NCBI GenBank assembly: GCA_035041965.1
Contig: JAPYMA010003059.1
Span: forward strand, 1 to 64,000
Length of the DNA: 64,000 nucleotides
Origin: Anisakis pegreffii
Lineage: Eukaryota; Nematoda; Chromadorea; Rhabditida; Anisakidae
Direction of reading: 5' to 3'
The translations under genes and the position numbers were made by a program. Numbering within the stretch: the first letter of the stretch is position 1; each line of letters begins with the position of its first letter. The notes under the pieces were generated by a model, which saw nothing but the letters and a program-made list of their open reading frames with translations, had not been told where the DNA came from and did not search any database. Below, in pieces: positions 24,001 to 38,100 of the stretch.

Positions 24001-27000
24001 ACAGCTTCATATCCAGTTCAACTTAATTTTGCGGAGGAAATGCTTTCTTTTTTATAATAATTTGAAATGATGCAAGAAAAGTCAACATTATTGTCATTGC
24101 AAAGGAAATAAATGTGAGGATGCAAGAATGCCGTTTTTTGAAGCCGAAAGAAACGGAGATGAAACGTCTCATTTCCAACTTCACCATAAACGAATTATAG
24201 CAACGCACTTTAAGTGAGTTTATTCATTCTATGACAGATGAAGCAGTTAATATTAGCTATAATCAATTCAAAATAACTATCTGTTTGCAAAAAGCTTTTA
24301 ATGAGGAGTTTTGAGGAACTCATGTTGATGATGCACCGCACCGTTTTATTAGAGCCATACTACTTGTAAGATGAGAAAAGATAACACCGAAGTCAAAATT
24401 AAATGCTGATTTCGAATGAAAAGTATGTATACGTTTCCAGTTCTACGATTCTGTCTCGAAGTTTCACAGCCTTCAGTTTGTTTACTTCGTCTTTGTTGCA
24501 GACACTGTGATAAGCCAGCACTTCCAAGGCAACTCGATATTTCTAGAACATTAGCAACTTTCGAGCTATTAATTATTAATATTTATTATTATTATTTATT
24601 ATTGTTATTATTATTTGTGCTATTACTATTTGTCATCATTGTTACTAATCTAAAGCTTTTTTCAATCTCATCGAATTGGGTGAATAAAGATGTTCACAGT
24701 GATTTCTTTCTTCGTACTGTCAACTTCTTTTGCTATTTCTCTCCATTACAAGAAATATAATTGCCAACTGAGAGCATTAGCGATTAAATAGGGAAAGTGC
24801 CCACTTGCTCGGAGCGTTTAATCCTATCGTAAAGTTTCGCGTGATGAAGCGCTAGTCCACAGTAAACGGCGAACGTTTCAAAAGAGTTTTCGTCTTGCTT
24901 CGTGAATGAACCATCATTCTTATTCACCATCTGCACAACGCCAATTACCCTATCATGATTTCATTCACAGAAATGATAGACATTGATGCACACACAGATA
25001 TTTTCGTTCGCAATCATTTTTACTAACAATATCAGTGATGTGATCAAACAATAATACAAACTTTGAGCTGTTCTCCATAAGATTCTTGCCAAAATGTCTC
25101 GTATTTTGATTTTTGATTAAAATTTCATCTGAACGGCATGTTAATTTGAAAATAATTGATCGCACATATGCTGATTAACGATACGCTTACGATCCACGTA
25201 TAAAAATCGGCATGCATAGAATATTTCTTGTTTTGTAGCCTGTTTTTTGATCAATTTCCTTATTGAAACGAGGGTCTTCATATGCATTCTCGATATTTAG
25301 TCCCTTTCCAGTGGAAACCACATATCCACCAATTCCCTTACCAGCTGGAAACCTGTAGAATGCTTTGGGTTATAACTTTGTTTCTTTCTCATCTGTTACG
25401 TCTAGAATATTCCGAAATCTAGGAAATTAATTTAGTGATTACTATAGCTTAAGAAATAAGCATTGTAAAAGTGAATGTAAGTGAATCGAAACGCTTAACG
25501 TTTGCAATTACAATGGCGCATTAAACAATAATGTTGTGAAACCTCGGTTTACGATCACAAGAGTTTGGTCGTTACTCGTACTGGTCGTAAACCGAGACGT
25601 TCGGTTCCACTGTGTTTTGAAATTAGTGATGGACGACGACCTGCCGCCAATTTTTTCTAATTAGAAAGCGATTGTTTCTTGCCTTCAGTTTTGTTTCACC
25701 AAATTACGCTTTCATTCAGTATTTAAGATAATAATAACTTTCTCAGCATGACTCCAGACTGCTTCTGGCTACATAAGAGCGGTGCATCTCAACGCTATAT
25801 CATTTGTTGGCTACGTAAGCAGACGCTGCGTATGTTGACTCATGAATTTGTTCGTGTCTCGTCTCACTGCTCAACTCAAGCCTTACTTCATTAATGTGTT
25901 CGCTTCACTGCTCGATTCACGTTTACTTTCTCGTACCGTGCTACTAATGAACGTGCATTTTGCTCGTAAACTTTGGTTCTTATACCTCTGCCTTACGATA
26001 TCACTTTTTTCTGGAATTTTGTTTTTGAACGCTCGCACTCAAGATCAATGGAATTTGTTCCGCTCACTGACGGTTCGTATCCGCGAACATCAGTTGAGCA
26101 GATTGTTTGCTCGCGACTTACCCATCGATGTTTAAAATCTCATATCTATGGAGACGTATGTTTTATGACATTAAATTGTAAGTGATTTCGGCTGCTTCAA
26201 GCTTAGATAGCTGTGAAAGCTAATCTTTGCTAGTTCGTAATGAAATAAGGAAGGAACTGAATTTGTTTAATTTTTGTAATGTGTTGAAGAAAATAGCACA
26301 ATGCTGAGATAGAAATCATGCCTTATCTCCTTATGACCATCCTCGTTGATGTTAACGTGCTCGTCTTCACCCATACCAACGTCAAAAATACGTGCATAAA
26401 GTTCGTTCGTCTTTTGATCAACAAGAAACAATGAAGCACGGTCCGCATTCGTGAGCTTTTGAGCGAAGTTCTTGTGAAAACAGTTAATTGAATGCATGAA
26501 ATTATTGACAAACTAGCAATTTCAACATATTCTACGACATCTGAACAAGCATTTTTCATTTTACACTTATCAAATGAAAGTGGTAAAGGTGCGATGATGA
26601 TTCTACTTTAAGAATACAACTTCATTCCGTGATCTTTCCACAAGTCAAAATTGATAGCAAAAGAATGATGCATTTTTGTTTCTGATGTAAGAACTGTTTC
26701 CTTTGGGATATGAGATAACACTTTAATAATTTCATAATTTACGAGAAAATAAAGAGAAAGAAGATTATATATCAATCACTCTTAATTAAAAATATCTCCA
26801 GCTGAAGAATCAGGCTTAGTATCTTTCGGTCTATCTAAGCTTTGATAGACTGCATTCGATTAGCAGATTAATTGGCATGCCCATCATTCATGTTAAAAGT
26901 AATCTTTTTTTATGAAGATTCACTAATGCCAAGCATTTTGATCTATCGCATGCAGAATTCATGCAGACATAAACGGAGAGCTTATAGCTAGTAGAATGGG

Positions 27001-28829
27001 AATATCGTGATGAGGTTATAATTACGTTATGTTTCCATTATCGAGGATTTTTTGCTTGTCAGCAAATTGAAGAGAGCAAAGATGAAAACTTAGTGAATAT
27101 TTAGCATATTGGATAATTTAATGGACAAATGGATAAACAAACGCTAATTATGATGAGAACCGTCAAGTTGATTAACCCGTTCAGAAGTCACCTTTGTATG
27201 GGCATTGCATTCACTGACAGTGCACGTATGATTTTTCAGCTCATAAACTCAATGAATCATGTCTACAGAAAGTAATCGTATATCGGATCCAATTCATTGC
27301 AAACAGTTGATCATATGCACACAACACAAAGCATTGCCACTTACCATCACCTTCATAATAACCGTATCCATGCTAACAATATCCTGAAATATCGACCTAA
27401 TCAGGGATATACCAAATGGATTCATCAGTTCATACTTTGCAACATCCAATAAAAACGCGCTCAGCTTCCGCTCATGCACTTGACGGTCATTCAACTCGTC
27501 GCCACTGTTATTGCCACTGTTCATTGTCGAATTCTGCTGCAAATATATCCAAAACGTTATTTATTGATCATTCTTTTTGCTTTATTATATGATTTCACCA
27601 GCACAATTACTTGCTATCAAAGTCACAGATGAGCTTTCCACATCAAAGTATGCGCATTCGTGTAGTTGTCAGTAAATTGCTTCTGCTTGGCACCAATATC
27701 TCGACATTACAAATAAGTTTTTCACTGCAAATCTTAGTGGTACTGACCTGCGAGAAATAAAATGCTGCGCAACCCCATGTGCATATGATGCGTACAGCAA
27801 GACGATCACGATCACTAAGGATACGATAAAAATTGATTTCACCTGAATTATCACCCAGCATTCAATGAAAAATCTCAAAGTGTTTTTCCGGGCAAGAAAC
27901 GATGAGCTTATCAATTACTAAGGAACACCAACTTCTAAAATTGTAAGTACTGTATTTCGCAGTGAATGAAAAAGTTGATAGTTGTAAAGTGCTCCTTTCT
28001 TAAGACAATTTCTAATGCAAACAGTGATCGGAAAACGTCTTACAATCTGTTTATCAAAACTCTGAATTTTAGTTGATAAGCAGTGAACCACAACAGGTAG
28101 TGAAATTTACGAAGGAATAATTTTGGAATTGTACTGATTCATTTGCCACTTTCATATTTCGAGGAAATAAATCAATAATTTGATTGATAAACGAAACCAA
28201 TGACACTTCCACAACAATCGACCAGTTCTTGAATGTGTATTGGTGTTTTACGTATTTTAGGCGGCTTTTTGAGTATGACCATATCATCGTTATGAGACAG
28301 TATGAAACTCATATCGCCCTTATGTAAGTACACATCGAATTGCTCGGTGCGAACAAACTGTGCACATGAACATGCGAGTTCGAATAACAATGACGCCACA
28401 TCACCGCTCTTCTCGGCAATCACCATAACTCGAGTTGATAGGTCGTCGCACTGAAAACAACTGATTTCACATCACGCAGTTTCAATCTTCGATGCTAGTT
28501 AACGTTCAGGTTTTCGCACTCCTCCGAATTTTTCTGCTGTGTATGGAAATAGATGCAAAGAAACGGTCGAGCATTGGTAAACCAGTTAATGAAAGTATAG
28601 ATTTTATCAAGTAAACCACAAACAATTACGAACACATTGAATTTATTACCAGCCAAGGTCCAGTAACACTCTTTCGACTATCTTGCCGCAGTTTCGCACT
28701 TCGGCGTGTAGCCCACCTTTGAAACGTTTCTCTTGAGATATTCGCCCCGGTAACATAATTTTCAAGAAAATGCGGATGAGTTCTAAGATAGTTGACCACC
28801 GTCTCTTCACGCAGATCGGATGCCATCAT
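21094..28829 (-). CDS. pde-5: Dual-GAF cyclic nucleotide phosphodiesterase, PDE5/6/10/11 type
   Basis: Fifteen exons join in frame to 766 aa: 28829-28650, 28450-28198, 27842-27748, 27536-27345, 26512-26322, 25352-25191, 24949-24805, 24542-24433, 23649-23563, 23372-23222, 22928-22770, 22105-21936, 21771-21660, 21545-21376, 21217-21094. The N-terminus has the HPHFLENY motif of PDE5/10/11-type enzymes. GAF-A is short and divergent (about 70-176). GAF-B (about 250-405) keeps the NKFDE ligand motif (N367, K368, F373, D377, E378). The catalytic domain shows H496-N-W, H500, H533-D534-L-D-H, D644 and the nucleotide-binding Q696 (QVGF). It hydrolyses cGMP and/or cAMP in the cytosol. The C-terminus is acidic. 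C. elegans PDE-5 is the likely counterpart, inferred from class. Intron 5 fits only with a GC donor at 26321. Start alternatives are the adjacent ATGs at 28829 and 28826. Confidence 0.92.
22254..22400. repeat. Degenerate (TTCTA)n repeat in PDE intron 11
   Basis: TTCTATTC pentamer-like units repeat with interruptions, in the intron between exons 11 and 12. A related GAATAGA stretch in the opposite orientation lies at about 22612-22640, so the two may bound a small element. Confidence 0.6.
24570..24630. repeat. ATT/TTA triplet repeat in PDE intron 7
   Basis: Imperfect TTATTATTA tract in the intron just upstream of exon 8 on the minus strand. Confidence 0.8.
25543..25596. repeat. Hairpin with CTCGGTTTACGA arms in PDE intron 5
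   Basis: CTCGGTTTACGA at 25543-25554 is exactly reverse-complemented at 25585-25596, with a 30-bp loop that itself holds GTCGTTACTCGTACTGG. It looks like a small MITE core in the ~970-bp intron between exons 5 and 6. Confidence 0.65.
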
Positions 28830-30430
28830 ACTAGCATTAGCTCATTGTGCAAGTGTCATCAAAGGCGGTTATTGTTACAAGTTCACAGATTAACACCATA
28901 GCAACCAGCCAACGACCAGCTAGCTCTTATCTGTGTCACCACTGCTTCATCGTATAATTGACAAACTCAAGCAGCATCTCCACAAAACGTTGCTATTACC
29001 GCAACACATTACCCAATATTTAGTCATTTCAATTGCGCTTCTCAGATCAACTGATTCACTTCAGATTTGCAACGTTCCGGTCGAGTGCCGAATTCAAAAG
29101 TAATCAATCTGATTCAAATAGATCCCTCCTGCCTCAGGCGCATAGTGATGAATATTTGATGTATCATGTTGTTTAGCAACTGTCGAGTACTTATTCATTC
29201 ATTAAACCGTCAACATCGAGATAGAATGATCAAAGCACGAAATACTGATAGATAGATAGATGGTCGATGCGAATATTCACGCAAATGCATCACTTGAATT
29301 AGAGTTGAGTCGAGAACTACTGACCGATTTTCGCGATTTCGGAGGCCCTCGAAAATCGGCCAGTTCCACCGACTAAAACAAAAGCGAATGCGGGTGAATG
29401 TTGGCGATTCATGATTGTCTTGGGAAAACAAATGTAAAAATGTTGAAAAAGCTATCATTTTGAATGGTTGAATTGTTTATTGCTTATTGAATTGTTTAGG
29501 AAATCATCGGAGAATTTGGACTGTGAAAATTCGTAATCGTTTATTCGCATATTCCATCATCAAATTACAATTTCAGTTACAAATTCAAGATGTACTTTAT
29601 CATATGACATGACATTCAGTTGAAAAATGTTCGGTGGAACAATGCCACATTGTGGAATTTTCGCAGTCATGATGAATGAATTATGTTATGATTATGGTCA
29701 ATTATTTCTCAGTTATAAATTATGCTATGATGTAGTTTCTCTTGCTTGCTTATTATTTACTTACTTACGTTTTACTTTCAATTTCAATATGATCTTCTTA
29801 CCAGTTGCTGTACTTGTTCAATTGTTACACTACACTATTATTTATTATACTGTTTTAAAAATTTTTTGAATGTACCATCACGTTTTTCTTAGAATTTTTT
29901 AAAAGATTAAAGCAAACTAGACCCACTTTCCCGGGCCCCCGACCGCAACTGAAAGATCTTGTTCGGTGAGGTGCTCGGCAAACCCAACTGCGATTGCCAC
30001 CGATCGACAACCGACCGATACTCAAAATTTGCCTTTAGGGGATCTCGTAAAAAACTTGCAGTTCTCAACACTAATTCAAACGTAAATTACGAAACAGATA
30101 AAAACTTTAAGAGGAAACGAAAAAAGCAGTTGAGAATATTTAAAATGTTTACATCATGATAAATTTTCGCATTAAGTGCACTTTTGGGCTTATTTAGAAC
30201 CATTCTCTCAAAATTATCCATCCAGCAATATATGAAAGTAGTCGTACACCTCCTATAATCGCCAAATCAATAATCAAAATTAGAATTTCATGAAGTCGAA
30301 GGATCCTCTCCGATAATATCACTAGTCGTTTGTTGTGCGAAAAGAAGAATGTCAAGGAATCACAATGTAATGACGGTATTAACGGATAGGCTTGAACTCT
30401 TAGTGACTTGTAAGTACCGATTTTCACGGT

Positions 30431-30531
30431 TGAATCTAATTGATATAGGATGTTCTTGACTGACCAGTAATTAGAAAATTTCTAGCTTTCTAGCACCATA
30501 AGAAGAGACATTTCGACATTGAGAAGAGTGA
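30431..30531. repeat. Direct repeat, copy 1
   Basis: This copy shares TCTAGCACCATAAGAAGAG and flanking sequence with 31184-31281, in the same orientation and with scattered differences. It is followed by GGGCATTCAGTATTGCTTA, a close match of which recurs at about 30725-30743. Confidence 0.85.
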
Positions 30532-31183
30532 AGGGCATTCAGTATTGCTTATTAGAAAATTTATTTAAAATATGATCATTTGGAACGTTCAATTCCTTTC
30601 TTTCAAATTTCGATTGTGTATTCGCATGATGCAATTTGTATGAAATTTAAAACATATTTGCATGGTTGCTGCTTATCCTGAGCAATACTAATACACAAAA
30701 GTGTGCATGAGAGAATGGGGGAGGGCATTCAGCGTTGCTTAAAAAAAATCACAAATCAGCTTCACCTTTTTATTAAATGAAACAAAATATCATTTATAAT
30801 TTCAAAACACAATAATCGAAAAAATAACTTTAACAATAATTTAATAATAACCTGGAGAATAACAACAATGGAATGAACGAATTTTTGACAACATGATACA
30901 GACACTTAATTCAACACATTTACAGTATAACATTGAATAGTACTCAGTTAGAATAAAAAGACAACTGAACAAACTTTTACATATGCAACACATTCATTAA
31001 TAATCTGACGCTTAATCGAGATAATTTTCATATTTTCGTATACAGCACATTCAATGCTCATTGATTCGAGCAATTTTCGACCATCGTCATCCACATTGAA
31101 ATCATTTTCATCCTTTTCACTGGAAACTTTTAAAAACATAATATTACGACAGCAAATGAAGCGCTTAAAACTTTCGTGACGTT

Positions 31184-31281
31184 TGCATCTGATTGGTATA
31201 GGATGTTTTTGATTGGCCAATAATTGGAAAATTACAGCTTTCTAGCACCATAAGAAGAGACATTTCGACACTGAGAAGAGT
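31184..31281. repeat. Direct repeat, copy 2
   Basis: Second copy of the ~100-bp segment at 30431-30531. In the minus sense it lies just before an open frame running to 30948, so the repeat may be the 5' part of a small duplicated gene or element. Confidence 0.85.
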
Positions 31282-31396
31282 AAAATTATTATCAATGTTG
31301 CGTTAAAAATGAAGATATGCAAAGATAATATGGAATATATTATTGGCACTGTAGAATGGGGATGTGTAACGAAAAGTAATGCTTCAAAGGAACACA

Positions 31397-31502
<106 letters not shown>

Positions 31503-32143
31503 ACATGATATAACAATAAATACAGGATGTAATTAGACCCAGTCATCAGAAGTCAAATGGCCAAACAACGCTATTATGCACATTAATTGATAGAAGTGAA
31601 GAAGCTTTGAGAGTAATTTTGCTGCGAGAATGTAATCTGCTGCTTGAATTTACCGAACATTCGCTGACTGCTCACACTAAAAATTACTTGTGAACCAAAG
31701 GAAGGAGATGTTTAGAGATTAGAAATTTTAAATTAATGTGTTTTCTTTTCGTGGAATCATTAGTAAAATGATTTAGCTCTTCAAAAAAAAACTGAAACTG
31801 GAATAATCTCTCATCGATTCTGCAAAAACAAAACATTAGCAAACTTCTACTGTTGTAAAAAAATTAGGTCAATTAATTTATACGACAGCTCGTTTTTCAT
31901 TGGCATGCATTTTTACCGACTTTTCTACGGAAGACAAATTGTTACAGAAGGTGAATTCAGATGAAAATTTCTGCACAGATTACAAAAGGACTCTTGAAGA
32001 TAGAGCGCAAGAAGTTGCATTCGAAGAATGCGTTTCGTTTTGGAGGAGTGAATAAAAATGAATTCCGAAAGGAATGGGAACATGATCAATTGAAAGTGGA
32101 TGTGCAACGCGGTGAATGAGTGAAAAACATCTGAAATGAGCAA

Positions 32144-35071
32144 TTACTGAATTGATGCTACCGTTCGATGTCGACTCTCCTTTTCAAGCGCTTTTCGTTC
32201 CCTTTCAATCTTTGCTTTTATTGCTTTCACTTTTTTCTTGATCACCGAACGATCCGAATGATTTTGAATGCCCATCGCCTGAAATTTGTGGCTCCATAAA
32301 AATATAAATACATTTATAATTGAAACATCAACAAGCAATCAGTATGATCTCATTCTAAATGATAAAAGAAACAGACAATATCAAACTCCACAAACGGATT
32401 TTTACTATCTAAAAAAATTTTTCGATAAAGTTAATAAACAATAATAAAAAAAATAATAATAGGAGTGATAACAATAATAATATCAGTAACATTATTAACG
32501 AAAACAATACTTTGAGTTTGTTGCCATCGAGATCCAGAAATTTATTGCCCGTGATCTGATTAACAGTAAACTCAGGAATATATTTATCGAGTCCCATTTG
32601 AATAAGAAGTTGACAGACATCATCACATGTCCAATGAACTACTTGTAATCCCTTAAATATTGTTTTTGCATTCATCTTTTTTTATAATACAAAATCGAAG
32701 CTTCCCTAATGCAAGCAAGCACAATCAGCGATTTACGAACGTTCACAAATAAGAACAATCTCAGGAATAAATAGGTTACTGTGATGAACTTATTTCACTA
32801 ATGCGAAGTGTTTTATTAATGCATGAAACCGGCAATGTTAATACACTGCAAATTTACATCACAAAGGTTGTCATTTTCAATTTTGAAATTTTCTCAGTCT
32901 TACCTTTCAAAAAACCTTTTGAGACCAGAATAACTTAAGCAAAATTTCACTATGATAAAATTAACCTGAAAGGTTACTGGTTCTATTTCTTTTTCGTGCA
33001 ACGCGCTAGAGACTGACGCTAGGCTAATTACTACAATCGCTATTACAATTTTCGTTATCATTTCTAAGTTCAATTTTAGAGGTTTTTAAAACAGAAAAAC
33101 ATGACAAATTCTTAGTTGTTTTTCTCCTATTCGAGGTAACCATCAGTAACCGATCTCTTGTTGAAGAAGAAAAAAGAGTAAACGCTTTGTTGTTCACGGA
33201 TCTCAACGTATCAATGTGGAAAAATTCCCTGTCAACGGACAATTATCAAGGTCGAGGAAACAAGAAAGCGATTGAATAATTATAAACCTGTATCGTTTCG
33301 AAGGAATCTCGCCAAAACTCGTGTTCAGCTGAAAAAAAAAAGTATTACTAAGTATGATAATATATCACACATTACCCCACCTCTTATATTATGTAACTAG
33401 TTGAGGTATATTCAGTCGAACTAGAACAGCTCTCTTTTTTTTTCAAATTAATTTTGTGAGAACGCTCCAGAAGGTCTTTAAAAATATTATTTCTTAAGTG
33501 AATAAACCATTTTACACAATCAGTACGTTATTTCGGATATCGTCATTGTGTTTACTCAGCTATCTGAATGAAAAACCGCAAATGAACACGAATACTATCA
33601 GATAATTTCTGACTGAAGAAATGAAAACATTCTTGATTTCTCGGTTGGTCTGATGATGTCGACTGAATTACCGCAGTCAACTAGAGAATAAACGAAATTT
33701 ATTATGCATGCAAAAACAGTCTTCATCGTAGCGCGTTAATGTGAATTGACATATTACGCTCAACGTGTTCCAACGACAATCACTGTTAAGAGCAGATCGC
33801 AATAAGTGCATTTATATCGGTGACGGAACGCTTCTTTTGAGTTATCATCATATAGATGCGCATAATTCGGGCAGTAGTAAATTCCAACACTGAGTAGTCA
33901 GCTTAATGACAATCAATATTAGATTCGCTTACTCGTAACGTATCGTCTTCGCAGTGGAAAAAGCATTTTTCGTTGTGTGAACCTATGTGGCATTGCTGGG
34001 CTTGCAGGCTCAGAGATTCTCGGTACAGGACTATCACACGATGACTTTTGTTCATCGCAAGACGCTGCAGCCTCTTCCGTACAACTATCGCCACCGCTCT
34101 CGATTCCAGTGGCTGGCTGCGACGTTGTTGGTGGTGCTCCTTGTGACGTCTGAATTTTAAGTTAAATTTCGCAAAAATTTTTCGTTCCGACAACACTCAG
34201 GAACTAGCCTCTAGAAAGGCTAAATGAAGGTTACGATGAAATAAAGTGTTCAGATTATATGCTTTAATATGACGATCATCGCTAAAATATACAGCTATCA
34301 TTACATAATCTTAAATTGCTGGTTGTCATTGTAAAACAACACAGTTAAGTATAAAAGATATTTCAAAATGAGTTGTACTTGGCTCGCTTTGACAGCCACC
34401 ACTTTTGATTGAACTGGATTCACTTCGTGAGCACATGTAGGTTTGTATGCAAGTGCTGGACTAACATCACGTGCAGCAAGTTGCTCTTTCAACTCAGATA
34501 ATTCGCCCTCCATAACACTGGTACGCCTGTAAATTATTGCATATTCAAAGGATTGCTTCATACTTTCAGGATGCGTTCAACTGATTAACAACACTCTCAA
34601 TTAGTGCTAGCAACAACGGACAACCAAATGTCGAAGTCGGCGCTAGAGCCCCCTCAAAGATCGCAGAAATTTTCGGCGATCGAGGGGCAGATCGTCAACT
34701 GCCAAAACTTTCGGCGATCTGCCGATTGCGGAATCTAACTTGTGTGATTCGGCGCCCGAGTACCCGAATCAAATTTTGAATATTTGTCAACATTACTTGT
34801 AATGATTCAGATACAATCTCAGCATAACGCAATTCAACAAGACAATTACTGTTTTGCCATTTCTTCGAGACGTTTTTCGAGTTCATCGATACGTTCCTTC
34901 AATTGTGACACCAAAATACTGTAGTGAGCATCCTTTTGACGTAACTGGTCAACATGCGCCTCTTCACGCTCAAGTAACTCTTTTTCTCTGTAACGATCAA
35001 TTTTTCACGTTCTCTTTGCAAAATCAGTTGCAACTGATTAATTCATCACTTTATAAGTACACCAGACTGCA

Positions 35072-35123
<52 letters not shown>

Positions 35124-38100
35124 GGAAAAATCTCTGGAACGTTGACATTTTTACAATGAAGTTAATGTTGATAAAAATTTAACGATGCCCATAATTCATG
35201 TGACACAACCTTTCTTGATAGCTTCTCAATAACTGATTGGCTTGTTCATATTTCTTTTCAAGAACTGCGTAATGACTTTTTGATGTTTCCAGAACTTCGT
35301 TCATTTGTTTCGCCTTATTCTGCGATTCATTCAGTTCTAATTCGAGAGCCGCGATCCTTTCCTGAACAATGAAGAACTGCAATGCCAATATGATATGAAA
35401 ATGAAGTTCATCAGATGATTACTTATCAGAGATGAATTAGTTGCTAGATACATAGGCTAGAGTGCACTTCAGTATTTCAAATGCAACGAAAAGCAGAAAC
35501 GAACTCGTATTTGCTGTTCATGCTGTGATGGTACCATTCTGGTCAGCATTGACGATTGTTCATCGTCATCACTATCAATATCGTCATCTGTTCGATGATC
35601 TATTTTTCGAATTCGATCAGCCTCCAACGATTGCTTGATCAATTGTGCCACTTCGCTATCTCCTAAATTTGTTTCACGTCCTATTGTGAAGACAACCTGA
35701 ATCAAAATTTGATTTAGTCATCTCATATTTGCATCAATTAAGGAATAAACTGAATTTTATATTATTTCTTGCGAAATCGTAAGCAATCAACCAAGTTGCA
35801 CACCATAAAATTCCACTTTTGAAGTGCTATTTCCTTTTCTAAAGTGAGTCTTTGGATAATGTAATTCTACTTTATGATTCAAATGTTCTTTTCTTTCTAA
35901 ACTGTCATCCTTCATGGAATTAATAGTAAAGCTAGCATAGAGGCTTCTTTACGTCTCAATGTCCCTATGCCAGCTTCACTTTTCAGAAAATAGATTTTAA
36001 CAAATGGTTCAAAACAAAATTGTCATTTTTCATCACGTTACATGATCATAAATCACGAGTTAATATACATTGAAACAGACGGATAATTTATCAGCATTCA
36101 GTGAGTGTGTTGGATAAACGTATTTTTAAACGTTCGATTGTTTGGTTTGAGACGAACAGTAAATTGATAATCAAGACTGATTAAGAAGACATGAAATATT
36201 CAAAGTTAGACTGCATCAAAACAACTAAAACTAGATAATCAGCTCACCTTGTTGGAGGTGGCTCGTAGTGTTTCAGCAGCAAATATCTGAGTAACGCCAA
36301 CAAGACTGATCCCGTTAACACTAACAATCTGATCACACACTCGTATCCGTGCATCCCGATGAACCGCTCCACCCGGTGTAATACTCTTCACAAAAATACC
36401 TAATTTTTCAAGGCCAGAATCTGCACCAACACCCATACCAATTATCGATACCTTGAAATAAGATAATACATATTTGTTTTTATTAGGATATATATCATTA
36501 TTCTATTTCATAATTACTTCAAAATAGTTTTTTTTAGAATTTCTTACAAAAATCATCAGCTGCTCAAGAAGAACAGTTTGAATAATTAAATTACTCACTC
36601 CAAGGCCCTCAGCACCTTTTTCTAGTTCCACATCAAAAATCTCCATTTTATCCAAGCGCCTTTCAAGTTCATATTCAGCACATGAAGCTACTGGATCGAT
36701 ATCATCATTGCGTCGATCGTAATCAGCGACGCTATGTGTTGTGAATACCTGACATTGAACACCCTTCGATGCGAAATGAAACTCGTTTTAAATGATCATT
36801 AAAAAAACGTAAATCATTTCTACACAATAAATGAAATCATTTCATAAATGGTTTAACAATTCTTCATTTCCAAAATAACACTGCACAAACATCATTCGTT
36901 AAAACAAGTACATGAGACATTTACATTGGCATTGAATTGAACAGAATAACACTGATTACCTTAATAGGAGCCGTACTGAACGATACTTTACGACCGCTCA
37001 CTTCGCCATCTGGTGATAAACCCCTAAGCATTTCGATCGTCTCGGTGGATTGCTCCTGATCTGCGATCGTCGAGCATCCATTATCAACGCAGACGACATC
37101 TGCATCAGAAGCAGCATCTTGACTGAATCGTTCATCATCATGCCTCCGACTCTTCACCAGTGCGTACGTTATGTGCCTTACTGATGATGCTTCCTGCTGC
37201 TACAATGACCAAAATACATTTTGAATAAACATTAAAGGTTGTTCAACAAAGTGAATCTTCACAGACAATCAGCATGACCATACAGTTTTAATTAAGCAAT
37301 CATACATCCTGCTCAGATCCATTAGAACGAAGGCATTCTTTGAAAGAGCTTTTAATCAAAAAAAAAACCCCAATCTCATATCGGAAAAGTAGCTCATAGA
37401 AGCATTGATAAGATCACCGGAGAACAATTCACTTCAACGATTTTTCCAGGACTCCATAAGCAATGACTGAAAACAATACGGAGATAGGCACCATTCACTC
37501 TGGAAGATCAGCTCGACGTTTCTTTTTTTTTTTTTGTTGCTCTCTAAGAAGAGGCCTCTATTCTAGGTGAGAAGAGTTTATATTTTTGCGATACCTTACG
37601 ACCGCCGTAGCACGATTCGAGAAGAAGGCTCGAAGAAATAACTTTGTAACTAAATTCAGATGAAGATGAGGCTACGATTCGAGAAGAACGATCTTTAGTG
37701 AGTTTCTGTTCAAGAGGGAGAGAGGGCATATATGCCATGCCATATGTGTGTTTACGGCATTTGTAAATGTGTGCTTGATTGGGAATCTTCAATCGGACTC
37801 GAATATTTCAGTTGAAAAGTTACACTCGAGAGTGGCCAAATTAATAAAGAGAATATGGCATATTTAACTGTGAGAGAGTATAATAAACCACAGCATGCGA
37901 ATGGATATACATTATGATATACACTGATGTAAACAAAGAATATGTAGATGAGCGGAGGCGAGTGAAATTGTTAACAAGGATGAAGGATCTCTGACAGAGT
38001 GTTAGTTTAAAGAGTGAAAAATATAAACAATAGCATACGGTTGAGAATGAATGAATAGATTTGGTAATTGGATAAACTAAAAAGTTGAGTGAAACCCTCA

